A stretch of 10,561 bases of DNA, taken from the NCBI GenBank assembly GCA_018676385.1, contig JABHEX010000237.1, positions 1-10,561 on the forward strand, written 5' to 3'. Position 1 is the stretch's first letter. The number at the start of each line of letters is the position of its first letter. The DNA is from Akkermansiaceae bacterium (GTDB lineage: Bacteria; Verrucomicrobiota; Verrucomicrobiia; Verrucomicrobiales; Akkermansiaceae). This document shows, in pieces, positions 5,779 through 10,561 of the stretch. The notes under the pieces were generated by a model, which was not told the origin of the DNA, did not search any database, and saw only the letters and a program-made list of their open reading frames with translations. The translations under genes were made by a program, and so were the position numbers.

Positions 5779-5905
5779 AACGAACAAGTCGCAGTAGCCA
5801 ACCCCCTACGGTGACGTTTCTGCGGAGTTTTATGATAACTACAACCTCAACCCCTTCGTTCACCATCTCTCTCCCGTAGGGGTTGGCTATGCTAGGACGT
5901 TAGTC
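5779..5905 (+). repeat. attC site 10
   Basis: R'' AACGAAC is at 5779-5785 and R' GTTAGTC at 5899-5905. The arms GTAGCCAACCCCCTACGG and CCGTAGGGGTTGGCTATGC pair almost throughout, with one extra C, the longest stem in the array. The apical part has TGATAACTACAACCTCAACC. Confidence 0.95.
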
Positions 5906-5911
5906 CAAAAA

Positions 5912-6388
5912 ATGAACACCTTTCTAAGAGCCACATTGGGAGTCATTGTACTGATGACTAGCTCATGCTCAACAGACTCAGGGTCGAAATCCGGAAAGTG
6001 GCATTTTACATTTAACGAAGTGAGGGCTTTCAGGCTGAATTGGGAGAACGAGCAGTCGTTTGCTCGAATTCTTGATGGAGATGGCAACTTGAACCCCACA
6101 CGAATCCCGCAGGATGGGTTTGTGCTTACCAACGAGCAGATCACAGCTTTAGAAGCTGCAGTTACAGGCGATCATCCCGATCATCCCATTGCAGATTGCT
6201 TCTATCCACACCACGCCTTCATATTTTATGGGGAGTCGGGGGAAATTGTGGGCCACATTGATATATGCTTTCTTTGCTCCAACTATTCTGGTGAGCCCCA
6301 AGGATATGCAGGCAACTGGAATTTAGTGGCGCTCCGAAAACTTTTTTCAGACATCGGAATCCCATTAAGCAATACAGACTGGGACTAA
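5912..6388 (+). CDS. Cassette 10: Cys/His-rich lipoprotein, unknown
   Basis: 158 residues. The N-terminus is a lipoprotein signal: MNTFLRA, hydrophobic core 8-15, lipobox TSSC with Cys19. The conserved-looking core is ADCFYPHHAFIFY (Cys96, His100, His101) followed by GHIDICFLC (His115, Cys119, Cys122). This spacing of Cys and His, with a CxxC, suggests a metal site or disulphide in a small domain. Similar C-x3-H-H...CxxC hypotheticals are, as I recall, common among exported bacterial proteins, but I know no function. The C-terminal GNWNLVALRKLFSDIGIPL looks like a closing helix. The start is six bases after attC10, without a Shine-Dalgarno sequence. The TAA stop lies inside the attC11 R'' box (GACTAAC), the exact complement of the opening GTTAGTC. 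Confidence 0.82.
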   Translation: MNTFLRATLGVIVLMTSSCSTDSGSKSGKWHFTFNEVRAFRLNWENEQSFARILDGDGNLNPTRIPQDGFVLTNEQITALEAAVTGDHPDHPIADCFYPHHAFIFYGESGEIVGHIDICFLCSNYSGEPQGYAGNWNLVALRKLFSDIGIPLSNTDWD

Positions 6389-6509
6389 CAAGCGGGTGGA
6401 CACAAAGCCCCTGCACATACTGAGTCAGTATGAACCACATTACTTCAACCCTTAACCATGTTTCGGAGAGGCGCTGTCGGTAGCCTGCGGCAGGCCCTGA
6501 ACGTTCGCT
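6383..6509 (+). repeat. attC site 11
   Basis: R'' GACTAAC is at 6383-6389 and R' GTTCGCT at 6503-6509. The centre carries the shared motif TTCAACCCTTAACC. The arms (AAGCCCCTGC with GCGGCAGGCCCT) pair less cleanly than in sites 2, 5, 8 and 10. Confidence 0.85.
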
Positions 6510-6573
6510 GATAAAAACCATTTACGAACGACTCATAGTATTAAATACTAACCTCAATTATAACCTCCACTCT

Positions 6574-7005
6574 ATGCAAGTCTGCAGATCTCTTATCACA
6601 ATATTTGCCATTGCGTTGGTCTTGCCTTGTCAATCACACGCGGAGGATGGCAAGAAACCAAAACTGCCCGCTTGTGATCCAGTGGCTACGGCCAAGTGGG
6701 TCAGCTCCCTGTACCCCCCTAAAGGAGGGCAAGCTCGCATTCAGTGCAGGAAATGCCAATCGCCTGCATGGCCAGATGGGGGCACGACCATGGTTCGGAT
6801 AACGGATGCCGCCGGGAAGGAATGGGATGTTTATTTTGACCGCCGCATCGGCCTGTCGCCCGCGCCTCGTCCTGGAGAGGAAGTGAAAAATGTTTCCAAT
6901 CTGGAAACCATATACCTGAACGCCTATCCCAGTGAGCCCGGCTCAATTTTGGTGATCCACCAGAAACGATTCAGGGATCTGGTTCTAAGCGGGATTGACC
7001 ACTGA
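6574..7005 (+). CDS. Cassette 11: exported CxxC protein, unknown
   Basis: 143 residues. A Sec signal peptide (MQVCRS, hydrophobic core 7-18) has a likely cleavage after SHA at residue 23. The mature protein has Cys34 (PACDP) and a CxxC pair, Cys58 and Cys61 (IQCRKC), then a beta-rich segment (TTMVRITDAAGKEWDVYF) and a C-terminal SILVIHQKRFRDLVLSGI. A metal or disulphide role for the cysteines is inference. No family is recognised. A 64-bp leader separates it from attC11, longer than in most cassettes here and AT-rich, so a promoter could sit there, but no clear -35/-10 pair is seen. The closing R'' box (GCAGAAC) matches the opening GTTCGCT at only 4 of 7 positions, so the cassette may be a recombinant or an old one. 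Confidence 0.78.
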   Translation: MQVCRSLITIFAIALVLPCQSHAEDGKKPKLPACDPVATAKWVSSLYPPKGGQARIQCRKCQSPAWPDGGTTMVRITDAAGKEWDVYFDRRIGLSPAPRPGEEVKNVSNLETIYLNAYPSEPGSILVIHQKRFRDLVLSGIDH

Positions 7006-7017
7006 TCGAACCCAGAG

Positions 7018-7140
7018 GCAGAACAAGGCGCAGCACCCAACCGCCTGGCCCGCTCCGAGTCGAATTTTCAACGTGATTAGAACCTTTACCCCAAAGTCAA
7101 AGCGTAGTTGCCGTCAGGCGGCGGTTGATCTATGCTTCAA
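7018..7140 (+). repeat. attC site 12 (right box degenerate)
   Basis: R'' GCAGAAC is at 7018-7024. The interior aligns with site 8: AAGGCGCAGCACCCA, CCGAGTCGAATTTT, TGATTAGAAC, CCGTCAGGCGG. The arms CCAACCGCCTGGC and CCGTCAGGCGGCGG pair with irregularities. Where the R' box should follow CTAT the sequence reads GCTTCAA (7134-7140), lacking the ACGTT core, so recombination here is probably impaired. Confidence 0.8.
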
Positions 7141-7211
7141 GTGATAATACAAAAACTACACTAGGTTGCAATGACATCATATCGTATGATCCTACTATAT
7201 GCGGATCGATT

Positions 7212-7439
7212 ATGGACAATCAAATGATAAGCCGATCTGAATATGCTATTCGCTTTGTATGTGCATTCATAGTAGTTGGCGTGATAAATGTATACATCAC
7301 GTTTCATTTCTTCGATTTCAGTAACACTAGTTCTGTTGCTATATCGATTTTCGCGACATTGGGCATTTCTATATATACCGCAAAAATAGGAGACAGAGCT
7401 TGGCGAGAGTTGTCTGACCTATGCACGTGGTGGTATTAA
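7212..7439 (+). CDS. Cassette 12: small two-helix membrane protein
   Basis: 75 residues from the ATG at 7212. An ATG at 7224 is also possible, whereas the in-frame start at 7125 lies inside attC12 and is rejected. Helices are at about 14-33 (RFVCAFIVVGVINVYITF) and 40-57. The tail is GDRAWRELSDLCTWWY. The layout, a SRSEYAIRF start, two helices and a G-D-x-x-W plus tryptophan-rich end, resembles a type of small cassette-borne membrane protein I have seen in other arrays, but no function is known. It is likely a hairpin with both ends in the cytoplasm. The gene is AT-rich and has no evident Shine-Dalgarno sequence. Confidence 0.65.
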   Translation: MDNQMISRSEYAIRFVCAFIVVGVINVYITFHFFDFSNTSSVAISIFATLGISIYTAKIGDRAWRELSDLCTWWY

Positions 7440-7468
7440 ACCAAAACCGCAATTGAAACCAATCATAA

Positions 7469-7626
7469 GCCTAACAAGTATCAGCATCCGTGCGCTAACC
7501 GCACTCAACTCTAGCTCGGCCACTCACAAATAAACATTTTAGATTTCTCTGCTTTTTTGAATTGAAGACGCTTTCAGATAGAGCTGTAAAGGTTTTCGCA
7601 TCCGCGCTCGTGCTTATATTGAAGCC
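7469..7626 (+). repeat. attC site 13 (decayed)
   Basis: R'' GCCTAAC (7469-7475) is followed by AAGTATCAGCATCCG and GCTAACCGCACTC, which align with the left half of site 9. ACATTTTAGATTT matches its centre. The right half has diverged: TGCTTATATTGAAGCC (about 7611-7626) sits where GCTATACGTTNGCC is expected. The site is longer than the others (about 158 bp), and the right limit is uncertain. Confidence 0.55.
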
Positions 7627-7641
7627 AAGAGGAACATTCTC

Positions 7642-7662
7642 CGTCATTAACTAACAATGACG
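7642..7662. promoter_or_regulatory. Short perfect inverted repeat upstream of the 7713 gene
   Basis: CGTCATT (7642-7648) and AATGACG (7656-7662) are perfect complements around a 7-base spacer, about 50 bp before the start codon. It may be an operator or a small hairpin. No convincing promoter accompanies it, and a match of this length can arise by chance. Confidence 0.25.
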
Positions 7663-7712
7663 TATTACTAAATTAGTTGTCACAAATTGATAGAGTTCAC
7701 CCAATAGATGCC

Positions 7713-8123
7713 ATGAAAACATATTTTATAGCCATCGTTTCCTTTTTAACATTAGAGGGTGGGCTATTCGCAGCTCCTGCAAATTACGAGCCACTCGCAG
7801 AGTTAAAAGTTCTACGCACTAATAATGCCGTATTTAAGGATGCATCCAAAACAATGCCGATCGTTTTGAAGTCCTCTGAGGACGGGATAAAGTATTTCGG
7901 CAAGGAAGCACTGACCAAGATTTCGAAGGCTGTGGATTTTGATAAACAGATTGTTCTTGTCTTCGCATGGAAAGGTTCTGGGGGTGATCTCTTTCAATAT
8001 CTGATCAAGGAGTCTAACCCCGCGCAGATCGTATTCTCTTATAAGGCCGGCCTAACAAGAGACCTCCGATCGCACGTTAAGGTGTATGTTTTGCGATCGA
8101 ACGTAACCTGGACCGTTAAGTAG
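7713..8123 (+). CDS. Exported conserved hypothetical protein (cassette 13 or flank)
   Basis: 136 residues from the ATG at 7713. A TTG start at 7677 would only add a hydrophilic lead before the signal. The Sec signal peptide is MKTYFIAIVSFLTLEGGLFA, with cleavage near residue 21. The mature domain contains IVLKSSEDGIKYFGKEAL, VDFDKQIVLVFAWKGSGGD and TRDLRSHVKVYVLRSNVTW. I recognise this pattern from hypothetical proteins of Planctomycetota and Verrucomicrobiota, possibly related to PrcB-like domains, but no function is established. No lipobox is present. It follows the decayed attC13 and is followed by an attC-like scar rather than a good attC, so it may be the last, immobilised cassette. Confidence 0.78.
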   Translation: MKTYFIAIVSFLTLEGGLFAAPANYEPLAELKVLRTNNAVFKDASKTMPIVLKSSEDGIKYFGKEALTKISKAVDFDKQIVLVFAWKGSGGDLFQYLIKESNPAQIVFSYKAGLTRDLRSHVKVYVLRSNVTWTVK

Positions 8124-8146
8124 CACTGTGCGTGAATAATTGAGAG

Positions 8147-8263
8147 ATGTGGCTGGTCATTGAACCACGAGCAATAGACACGAGCATGCTAGTGCCTTCA
8201 TCAACCTTCCTTTTTGGACTCGGCGCATTAGTCATTATTCTGCGTTGCAAAAGAACCAGGTAA
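8147..8263 (+). pseudogene. PEP-CTERM-like C-terminal scrap
   Basis: A 38-residue reading (ATG 8147, TAA 8261-8263) ends with VPSSTFLFGLGALVIILR and then CKRTR. This has the layout of a PEP-CTERM sorting tail: a VPEPST-like motif, a hydrophobic helix with GLGAL, and an arginine-rich end. The motif is VPSS rather than VPEP, and nothing upstream encodes the body of an exported protein, so it looks like a remnant of a larger gene. The stop lies one base before the R''-like GTCGAAC. PEP-CTERM proteins are frequent in Verrucomicrobiota. Confidence 0.35.
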
Positions 8264-8264
8264 A

Positions 8265-8303
8265 GTCGAACGAGCGTCGCTATTGATGATGGCTACGTTC
8301 ATC
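8265..8303 (+). repeat. attC-like scar at the array end
   Basis: GTCGAAC (8265-8271) followed by GAGCGTCGCT resembles the left arm of sites 2 and 4, and GTTCATC after GGCTAC (8297-8303) resembles an R' box. At 39 bp it is too short to be a functional attC. It may be a site that lost its centre and marks the ancient right border of the array. Confidence 0.3.
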
Positions 8304-8377
8304 AGGCCAGAGCAGTTTACAGAAGGTGAAATTTGTGCTTGTCATGAACGGTCGTATCAATCTAGTTTTCGAGTGCT

Positions 8378-9016
8378 ATGAAATTAAATAAAATACTTAC
8401 ACTAGTAGGATTCAGTTTTGGTCTTGCTATCACAGCACAAGCTGGAGAAGAAGCATCCGGCAAGCATGTTATCGCACCAGCACCATCATGCCTTTGGTCA
8501 TGGTTCGCAGGTGGATCTGTTGGCAAGATCGATGGCGACGACTGGGACGAAGACATTTACACACTCCACATTGGTAAAGAAAGAAAGTGTGCGGGTGAAA
8601 GCCACTCTCATGCGGTTTATCTTGAAATTGGCTTAACTGATGACGATCTTGAATATAAAGTGTCCCAATCTCAGAGTGGTAGCTTTTTTGATATATACTC
8701 GTATGACATCGAGATCATTCCTATCACTCTCAACTATAAGTATGAGGACGTCCTAATCAACAACATCAATTACTACATCGGCGTCGGTGCTGGTCTCGCC
8801 ATTGTCGACATAGACCTTAGCGTAGGAAACTCATCAGTATCTGAAAATGATACCGTTTTTTACGGTAACATTTTTGCTGGTCTGAATTATAACGTCAGTG
8901 AAACTTGCGAAATTTATGGTGGCGCACGACTTATCATCATGAACGACTTCAAAGGTCTTGATTCACCACTTGATGACGAAATTCATTACGAGCTAGGCGC
9001 ACGCTGCAACTTCTAA
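8378..9016 (+). CDS. Outer-membrane beta-barrel protein
   Basis: 212 residues. The Sec signal peptide (MKLNKILTLVGFSFGLAITAQA) has cleavage after residue 22. The mature protein begins with an exposed segment and then alternates short amphipathic strands and loops: WFAGGSVGKIDG, DIYTLHIGKER, HAVYLEIGLTDDD, IIPITLNYKYED, INYYIGVGAGLAIVDIDL, VFYGNIFAGLNYNVSETCEIYGGARLIIM, and a final IHYELGARCNF ending in phenylalanine, the usual barrel C-terminus. This is the OMP_b-brl/OmpA-like small-barrel type common in Opitutales. A possible promoter is TTGTGC (8333-8338) with TATCAA (8355-8360). The gene is monocistronic, with a strong terminator 24 bp downstream, and lies outside the cassette array. Confidence 0.88.
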   Translation: MKLNKILTLVGFSFGLAITAQAGEEASGKHVIAPAPSCLWSWFAGGSVGKIDGDDWDEDIYTLHIGKERKCAGESHSHAVYLEIGLTDDDLEYKVSQSQSGSFFDIYSYDIEIIPITLNYKYEDVLINNINYYIGVGAGLAIVDIDLSVGNSSVSENDTVFYGNIFAGLNYNVSETCEIYGGARLIIMNDFKGLDSPLDDEIHYELGARCNF

Positions 9017-9039
9017 ACAAACACCCCCCATATAATCTG

Positions 9040-9071
9040 AACCCGTATGACGTGAGTCATGCGGGTTTTTT
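9040..9071 (+). terminator. Intrinsic terminator of the barrel-protein gene
   Basis: AACCCGTATGAC (9040-9051), loop GTGA, then GTCATGCGGGTT (9056-9067) form a 12-bp stem with one G-T pair, followed by a run of six T ending at 9071. This is a textbook rho-independent terminator. Confidence 0.92.
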
Positions 9072-9123
9072 ATGTCTTGGACAACCAGCTTCCTACTAAA
9101 ATGTTAGACTGCTTACTTATTCC

Positions 9124-9234
9124 TCATTTGTAATGACTCATCAGCGCCAACTCCTCTTCGTCGATCATTCCTATCTGATACCAACGCATGACCTTCAATG
9201 ATCTCTCCTCCTTCCTCGAGATGCTGTTTCGCAT
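9124..9234 (-). CDS. Possible small protein downstream of the regulator
   Basis: A 36-residue reading on the - strand starts 41 bp beyond the regulator's stop: MRNSISRKEERSLKVMRWYQ, then IGMIDEEELALMSHYK. The second half looks protein-like (an amphipathic, acidic helix). A purine-rich GGAAGGAGGAGAG lies 13 bases before an internal ATG (9187-9189), so a 21-residue product is another option. It could be a real small protein, the C-terminal scrap of a lost gene, or chance. Confidence 0.2.
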   Translation of the reverse strand: MRNSISRKEERSLKVMRWYQIGMIDEEELALMSHYK

Positions 9235-9275
9235 AGCCTGACCCACTCGTATAACGGCACTTCAAAAATCCCCAA

Positions 9276-10343
9276 TCAATCCCCTCTCACCGGCCCCATC
9301 GTGCCGCCTTCGACAAACTTCGCCTTGGTGAGGCTCTGCCGTCGGTCGTCCTTACCCCGGGCCACGTTGTTAGCCCAGCGCTGGATGCGGCGCACCACCG
9401 GGCGGTAGTCCCAACGGATGTGGGCAACCGAGGGCTGGCACCAGGAGAACTCGGGTGAACCGTCGGTACAAATCAGCGAAACATCCTGAGGCACCCGCAG
9501 ACCACACTGTGCGAGATAGTGGAATCCAGCGTTAAACAGAAATGGCTCGTCGAGTATCAGGGCGGTCGGCGGGGTGTGTTCAAACAATGAATCAAGACAA
9601 CGCTTGAAGCCTTCAGGGTTCTCCTCCCAGTCGGGCAGGTTGAATTCGCCTGTGACAACCCCGGCGGTCTCGAGCTCGTCGAGGAAAGCGCTTATCGAAA
9701 GTGCAGGCTTTGGCAGACGAATCTCCCTGCGACTCAAGAATGAGATTCGGCGATGCCCCAGCTTGATCAGACGGCGGGTTACCTCGGCGAAGGGCTGCAC
9801 CTTATCCGGCGCCGTGCCGGCGATCGGTAATCCCGCACGAACCCCGAACAAAGCGAAAGCCGGCGTCTCCTGCCGCACGAACCACTCCAAGACTTCGCGC
9901 GAGCCAGCACACACAACCCAGGCATCCGCCTCGGTTTTTTTTACGTAGCGAGCCACTCGGTTGACATTCCTACCGAGGTCCTCCAGCGTCTTGTCAGGAA
10001 AAAAAGGGATATGTCCCGACTCCTCAAGCAGGTGGCATAGTTCAACCATGAAGCGCTCACTCCGGGCCACTAAATCGAAAGCCAGCACCGCGACCCGCAG
10101 CGCCGGTGGGGCATGGTCTTCCGGCAACGCGATGCGGCGTTGGACCCCGCGCCCCTGGTTCACCAGCAGTCCCTCGTCCTCGAGCATACGCAACGCCGCC
10201 TTTACCGTCTTGTGGTTGACTCCCAGCTCTGCCACCAGCGGGTTGACCCCGGGCATCGTCCCGCTGAAACTCCCCCGCAACAGCTCCGCACGCAGGTGCT
10301 CGGCAACTTGTTCGGCGGCGGAAAGGGCAGTGAAGGGTTGCAT
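9276..10343 (-). CDS. GntR-type HTH / LacI-type sensor transcriptional regulator
   Basis: 355 residues from the ATG at 10343. A longer reading from 10430 adds a proline/arginine-rich lead lacking family features. Residues 6-72 are a GntR winged helix: EQVAEHLRAELLRG, NPLVAELGVNHKTVKAALRML, then the wing EDEGLLVNQGRGVQRRI. Residues 82-345 are a periplasmic-binding-protein-like sensor of the LacI/GalR type: LRVAVLAFDL, a helix ERFMVELCHLLEESGHIPFF, DAWVVCAGS, RRLIKLGHRRISFLSRR, PTALILDEPF, LRVPQDVSLICTDGSPEFSW. The tail FVEGGTMGPV is typical of such regulators in Puniceicoccaceae-like Verrucomicrobiota, where they often control polysaccharide or sulfatase loci. The effector here is unknown. It is read opposite to the array and the barrel gene, and towards the latter's terminator. 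Confidence 0.92.
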   Translation of the reverse strand: MQPFTALSAAEQVAEHLRAELLRGSFSGTMPGVNPLVAELGVNHKTVKAALRMLEDEGLLVNQGRGVQRRIALPEDHAPPALRVAVLAFDLVARSERFMVELCHLLEESGHIPFFPDKTLEDLGRNVNRVARYVKKTEADAWVVCAGSREVLEWFVRQETPAFALFGVRAGLPIAGTAPDKVQPFAEVTRRLIKLGHRRISFLSRREIRLPKPALSISAFLDELETAGVVTGEFNLPDWEENPEGFKRCLDSLFEHTPPTALILDEPFLFNAGFHYLAQCGLRVPQDVSLICTDGSPEFSWCQPSVAHIRWDYRPVVRRIQRWANNVARGKDDRRQSLTKAKFVEGGTMGPVRGD

Positions 10344-10561
10344 AAAATAATGCTTGGCCCAAATGGGGCTATGTGTCGAGAAAGAAAAAATTCGACAAGG
10401 TCGTCTGGGGGGGGGCAATATGCGTGACAAGTCGCGATTTATTCCGGTTGATCTTCGGTGGATCGATCCGGTGAGTCACTAACAACACAGAAAAACCAAC
10501 AACCAATTATTACATTTTGAAATTGAATCAATTAAAACCACCCCCCTTACGCCACTTATGA
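10344..10561. promoter_or_regulatory. Regulator upstream region with candidate operators
   Basis: TGTCGA (10374-10379) and TCGACA (10392-10397) form an inverted repeat with a 12-base spacer, about 30 bp upstream of the regulator start, and may be its own operator. Further out, GGATCGATCC (10460-10469) is a perfect palindrome inside a looser repeat (CCGGTTGATC at 10444-10453 with GATCGATCCGG at 10461-10471). A run of nine G lies at 10407-10415. The last bases hold an ATG (10558-10560) that might start a divergent gene, but too little is visible. Confidence 0.35.

Larger units (their letters stand above)
1..8303 (+). mobile_element. Integron cassette array (attI-distal part, no integrase seen)
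   Basis: Twelve or thirteen attC-like sites alternate with short + strand genes. Predicted cassette limits, cutting after the G of each GTT box, are 107-602, 603-943, 944-2018, 2019-2703, 2704-3474, 3475-3637, 3638-4063, 4064-4508, 4509-5899, 5900-6503 and 6504 to about 7134, with degenerate units beyond. In cassettes 1, 3, 4, 5, 7 and 10 the opening heptamer and the closing R'' heptamer are exact reverse complements, as expected if each cassette came from one circular attC. No IntI coding sequence lies in the window, so the array either continues to the left towards an integrase or is a CALIN. The right limit is uncertain: sites are convincing to about 7140, decayed to 7626, and a scar sits at 8265-8303. 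Confidence 0.93.

Noticed and set aside
4746..5866. Long antisense readings opposite the beta-helix gene
   Set aside because: These are shadows of a GC-rich coding sequence. The + strand reading has a signal peptide and regular beta-helix repeats, whereas the antisense products show no coherent fold.
484..7140. Recurring repeats as CRISPR or REP elements
   Set aside because: Spacing is gene-sized, units are 117-127 bp imperfect palindromes with RYYYAAC/GTTRRRY ends, and sequence varies between copies. This fits attC and not CRISPR or REP.
9146..9290. A second - strand open frame past the regulator (RYTSGSGYAKQHLEEGGEII)
   Set aside because: It has no ATG start and overlaps the regulator's end in another frame. 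It competes with the 9124-9234 reading, so there is no reason to prefer it.
9574..10427. Plus-strand readings opposite the regulator
   Set aside because: Low-complexity serine/arginine-rich products opposite a clear GntR/LacI regulator; shadow frames of a GC-rich gene.
10344..10430. Longer N-terminus for the regulator starting at 10430
   Set aside because: The added 29 residues are proline/arginine-rich and unlike GntR proteins, and the stretch contains the candidate operator. The ATG at 10343 starts at the normal distance before the winged helix.
1..10561. Search for an integron integrase, transposase or recombinase gene
   Set aside because: No reading frame on either strand shows tyrosine-recombinase or transposase motifs. 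The array's integrase, if any, is outside the window.

Overview
The left three quarters of this window (about 1 to 7626) is an integron gene-cassette array. Small genes, all on the + strand, are each followed by an imperfect inverted repeat of about 117 to 127 bp that reads as an attC recombination site. Each site starts with an R''-type box (RYYYAAC, usually followed by AAG) and ends with an R'-type box (GTTRRRY). Six cassettes show the expected signature exactly: the box that opens the cassette is the perfect reverse complement of the box that closes it (7/7 in cassettes 1, 3, 4, 5, 7 and 10). No integrase gene, attI or Pc promoter is visible, so this is an internal or distal piece of a chromosomal integron, or a cluster of attC sites lacking an integrase (CALIN).

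Layout. Cassette 1: lipoprotein. Cassette 2: small membrane-anchored protein, apparently broken by a -1 frameshift. Cassette 3: multi-helix membrane protein with an SRPBCC domain. Cassette 4: YefM/YoeB-type toxin-antitoxin pair. Cassette 5: VapBC toxin-antitoxin pair. Cassette 6: no gene. Cassettes 7 and 8: small membrane proteins. Cassette 9: secreted beta-helix protein. Cassette 10: Cys/His-rich lipoprotein. Cassette 11: exported CxxC protein. Cassette 12: small two-helix membrane protein. Then come a badly decayed attC, an exported conserved hypothetical, a PEP-CTERM-like scrap and a 39-bp attC-like scar (to 8303). The attC sites decay towards the right, as expected for the old, attI-distal end of an array.

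The right quarter is ordinary chromosome. It has an outer-membrane beta-barrel gene with a strong intrinsic terminator, and a GntR-HTH/LacI-type regulator on the - strand with possible operator palindromes upstream.

The regulator style (GntR winged helix plus LacI-like sensor ending in an EGGTxGP-like tail), the small beta-barrel protein and the PEP-CTERM-like scrap suggest Verrucomicrobiota, probably Opitutales/Puniceicoccaceae (Coraliomargarita-like). This is an inference from family resemblance.

How the parts work together: the two self-promoted toxin-antitoxin cassettes probably stabilise the array by penalising cassette loss. Almost all other cassettes encode exported, lipid-anchored or membrane proteins of unknown function. 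Most lack a recognisable promoter, so their expression depends on read-through or on position in the array.
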